NCBI GenBank assembly: GCA_031259195.1
Contig: JAIRLR010000086.1
Location: forward strand, 1 to 7,044
Source of the DNA: Streptococcaceae bacterium
GTDB taxonomy: Bacteria > Bacillota > Bacilli > Lactobacillales > Streptococcaceae
DNA: 7,044 bases
Reading direction: 5' to 3'
A program made the translations under genes and the position numbers. This document shows positions 6,257 to 7,044 of this stretch, piece by piece. Below the pieces are notes generated by a model that did not search any database, was not told where the DNA came from, and saw only the letters and a list, made by a program, of their open reading frames with translations. How positions within the stretch are numbered: the first letter of the stretch is position 1; each line of letters starts with the position of its first letter.

Positions 6257-6700
6257 ATGGATAGATTTTTTCGTTTTCTTCAAAAAGATTGGAAATTAAT
6301 TTATTTTATTGCACGCAATTAATTTAATAAAGAATTTTATGAAACGGCAGCAGGAATTAAACAAAAATTAAACCTTGTTCTTTCTAAAAAGCTGCTTTTT
6401 CTTATAGCTTTACTTTATCAAGATGTATTTATTCTGATGTTAATTGTTTTTCTTTACGGTATAAGAGATGATCCGTATTTTTTACCTTTGTTTGGACTGT
6501 GTTGCCTATTTAATTTACTGCTACCAATTACAATTGGCAGAACTTTTAAAGAAAAGATTGAAAAAAATCCTGCCCTTACTTTTTTAAAGCTATCAGATTC
6601 TTGGCTGACCTCACGGCAAATCATTGCTTGTTCGGAAATTTTTTACTTTTGGCTACATAATTTTTCGATTGAATCAGTTACGATAATCCTGCTTTTAATA
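6257..6700 (+). pseudogene. Membrane protein gene, stop-interrupted and cut by an IS
   Basis: From ATG 6257 the frame reads MDRFFRFLQKDWKLIYFIAR and hits TAA at 6320-6322. The same frame then stays open for 126 codons to the insertion sequence at 6701. It starts with a basic amphipathic region, followed by hydrophobic segments LLFLIALLYQDVFILMLIVF, LFGLCCLFNLLLPITIG and, at the break, VTIILLLI. This looks like the N-terminal part of a larger polytopic membrane protein. Circular bacteriocin clusters encode such proteins for maturation, secretion and immunity (the large CirB/AS-48B-type and SpoIIM/DUF95-type proteins), and the position downstream of the bacteriocin gene fits. The sequence itself does not let me name the family. 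A single stop plus IS truncation makes it non-functional. Confidence 0.6.
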
Positions 6701-6721
6701 GACCTCCTGCGAAACTGGAAA

Positions 6722-6730
6722 TGCTATAAT
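6722..6730 (+). promoter_or_regulatory. Extended -10 promoter of the IS transposase
   Basis: TGCTATAAT is a consensus extended -10 element (TGN-TATAAT) just inside the IS left end, seven bases before the transposase ATG. No good -35 hexamer is visible. The short distance to the ATG implies a very short or leaderless transcript, which would keep transposase expression low. Confidence 0.45.
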
Positions 6731-6736
6731 GAGTTC

Positions 6737-7044
6737 ATGAAAATTGAACAGACAAAAAAATTAAAAGATGCAGATTTTAGACGCCTTATCGGTGTTAAAC
6801 GCGAAACTTTTACTAAAATGCTCGAAATTTTAGATGATGCAAAGAAAAAGAAAAGAAAAAGAGGAGGACGGCAAAGCAAGCTTTGTTTGGAAGATCGACT
6901 GATTGCGAGCCTTTCATATTGGCGTGAATATCGCCCTTATGCGCATATTGCAGCGGATTTTGGGATCGACGAAAGCAATATAATTAGATCCGTTAAGTGG
7001 ATTGAGGACGTTTTGATAAAGGACGGAACTTTTTCCTTGCCCGG
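6737..7044 (+). CDS. IS5-family transposase, N-terminal part (HTH_Tnp_4), partial at window edge
   Basis: The frame from ATG 6737 is open to the window end, 102 codons. It carries the family's N-terminal pattern: DFRRLIGVKRETFTKML (residues 13-29), a lysine/arginine-rich linker ending RGGRQSKL, and a helix-turn-helix region LEDRLIASLSYWREYRPYAH with FGIDESNIIRSVKWIEDVLI, ending at TFSLPG just before the DDE nuclease domain. It is related to, but clearly different from, the dead transposase at 4850-5559. No stop or frameshift is seen in this part, so the gene may be functional. The domain order is known for the family; activity cannot be judged because the catalytic half is outside the window. 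The only RBS candidate is a weak GAG. Confidence 0.85.
   Translation, partial: MKIEQTKKLKDADFRRLIGVKRETFTKMLEILDDAKKKKRKRGGRQSKLCLEDRLIASLSYWREYRPYAHIAADFGIDESNIIRSVKWIEDVLIKDGTFSLP

Larger units (their letters stand above)
6701..7044 (+). mobile_element. Second IS5-family element, left part only (runs off window)
   Basis: The left end GACCTCCTGCGAAAC at 6701-6715 is a diverged version of the inverted repeat of the element at 4831-5562. It follows TA (6699-6700), and both elements sit after TTAATA. The transposase gene begins 36 bases inside. The element interrupts a membrane-protein gene. Its right end lies outside the window, so completeness and the TA duplication cannot be confirmed. Confidence 0.7.

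Overview
The window looks like an accessory stretch from a low-GC Gram-positive bacterium, most likely a Lactobacillales-type Firmicute. This rests on AT-rich coding DNA, AGGAG-type ribosome binding sites, BcrA-like ABC transporters and an uberolysin-like circular bacteriocin. The genus cannot be fixed from the sequence.

Left half (104-4488): four same-strand genes form a RiPP-type peptide operon. They are a 5'-truncated radical SAM/SPASM maturase, a fused permease-ATPase exporter, a BcrA-type ABC ATPase and its ABC-2 permease. The three transporter genes are open from end to end. The maturase has lost exactly the segment that should carry the CX3CX2C iron-sulfur motif, and no precursor peptide gene is evident. 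What remains could still give export or self-protection, but not peptide modification.

Right half (4494-7044): almost everything is broken. In order there is a lone transposon-end sequence flush with the operon's 3' end, a shrunken remnant of a 2-hydroxyacyl-CoA dehydratase activase-related gene, and a dead 732-bp IS5-family element (transposase on the minus strand). Next comes a frameshifted gene for a circular bacteriocin that aligns without gaps to uberolysin once two indels are undone. It is followed by a tiny ORF split by a 220-bp MITE, a membrane-protein pseudogene cut off by a second IS5-family element, and the start of that element's transposase, which runs off the window.

Overall the region reads as a bacteriocin graveyard. 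Two unrelated antimicrobial-peptide loci lie side by side. The peptide-making parts of both are inactivated, one transporter/immunity set is preserved, and at least three kinds of mobile DNA have accumulated. The main discovery is the decayed circular bacteriocin gene at 5625-5876, which simple ORF calling misses because no long frame survives.
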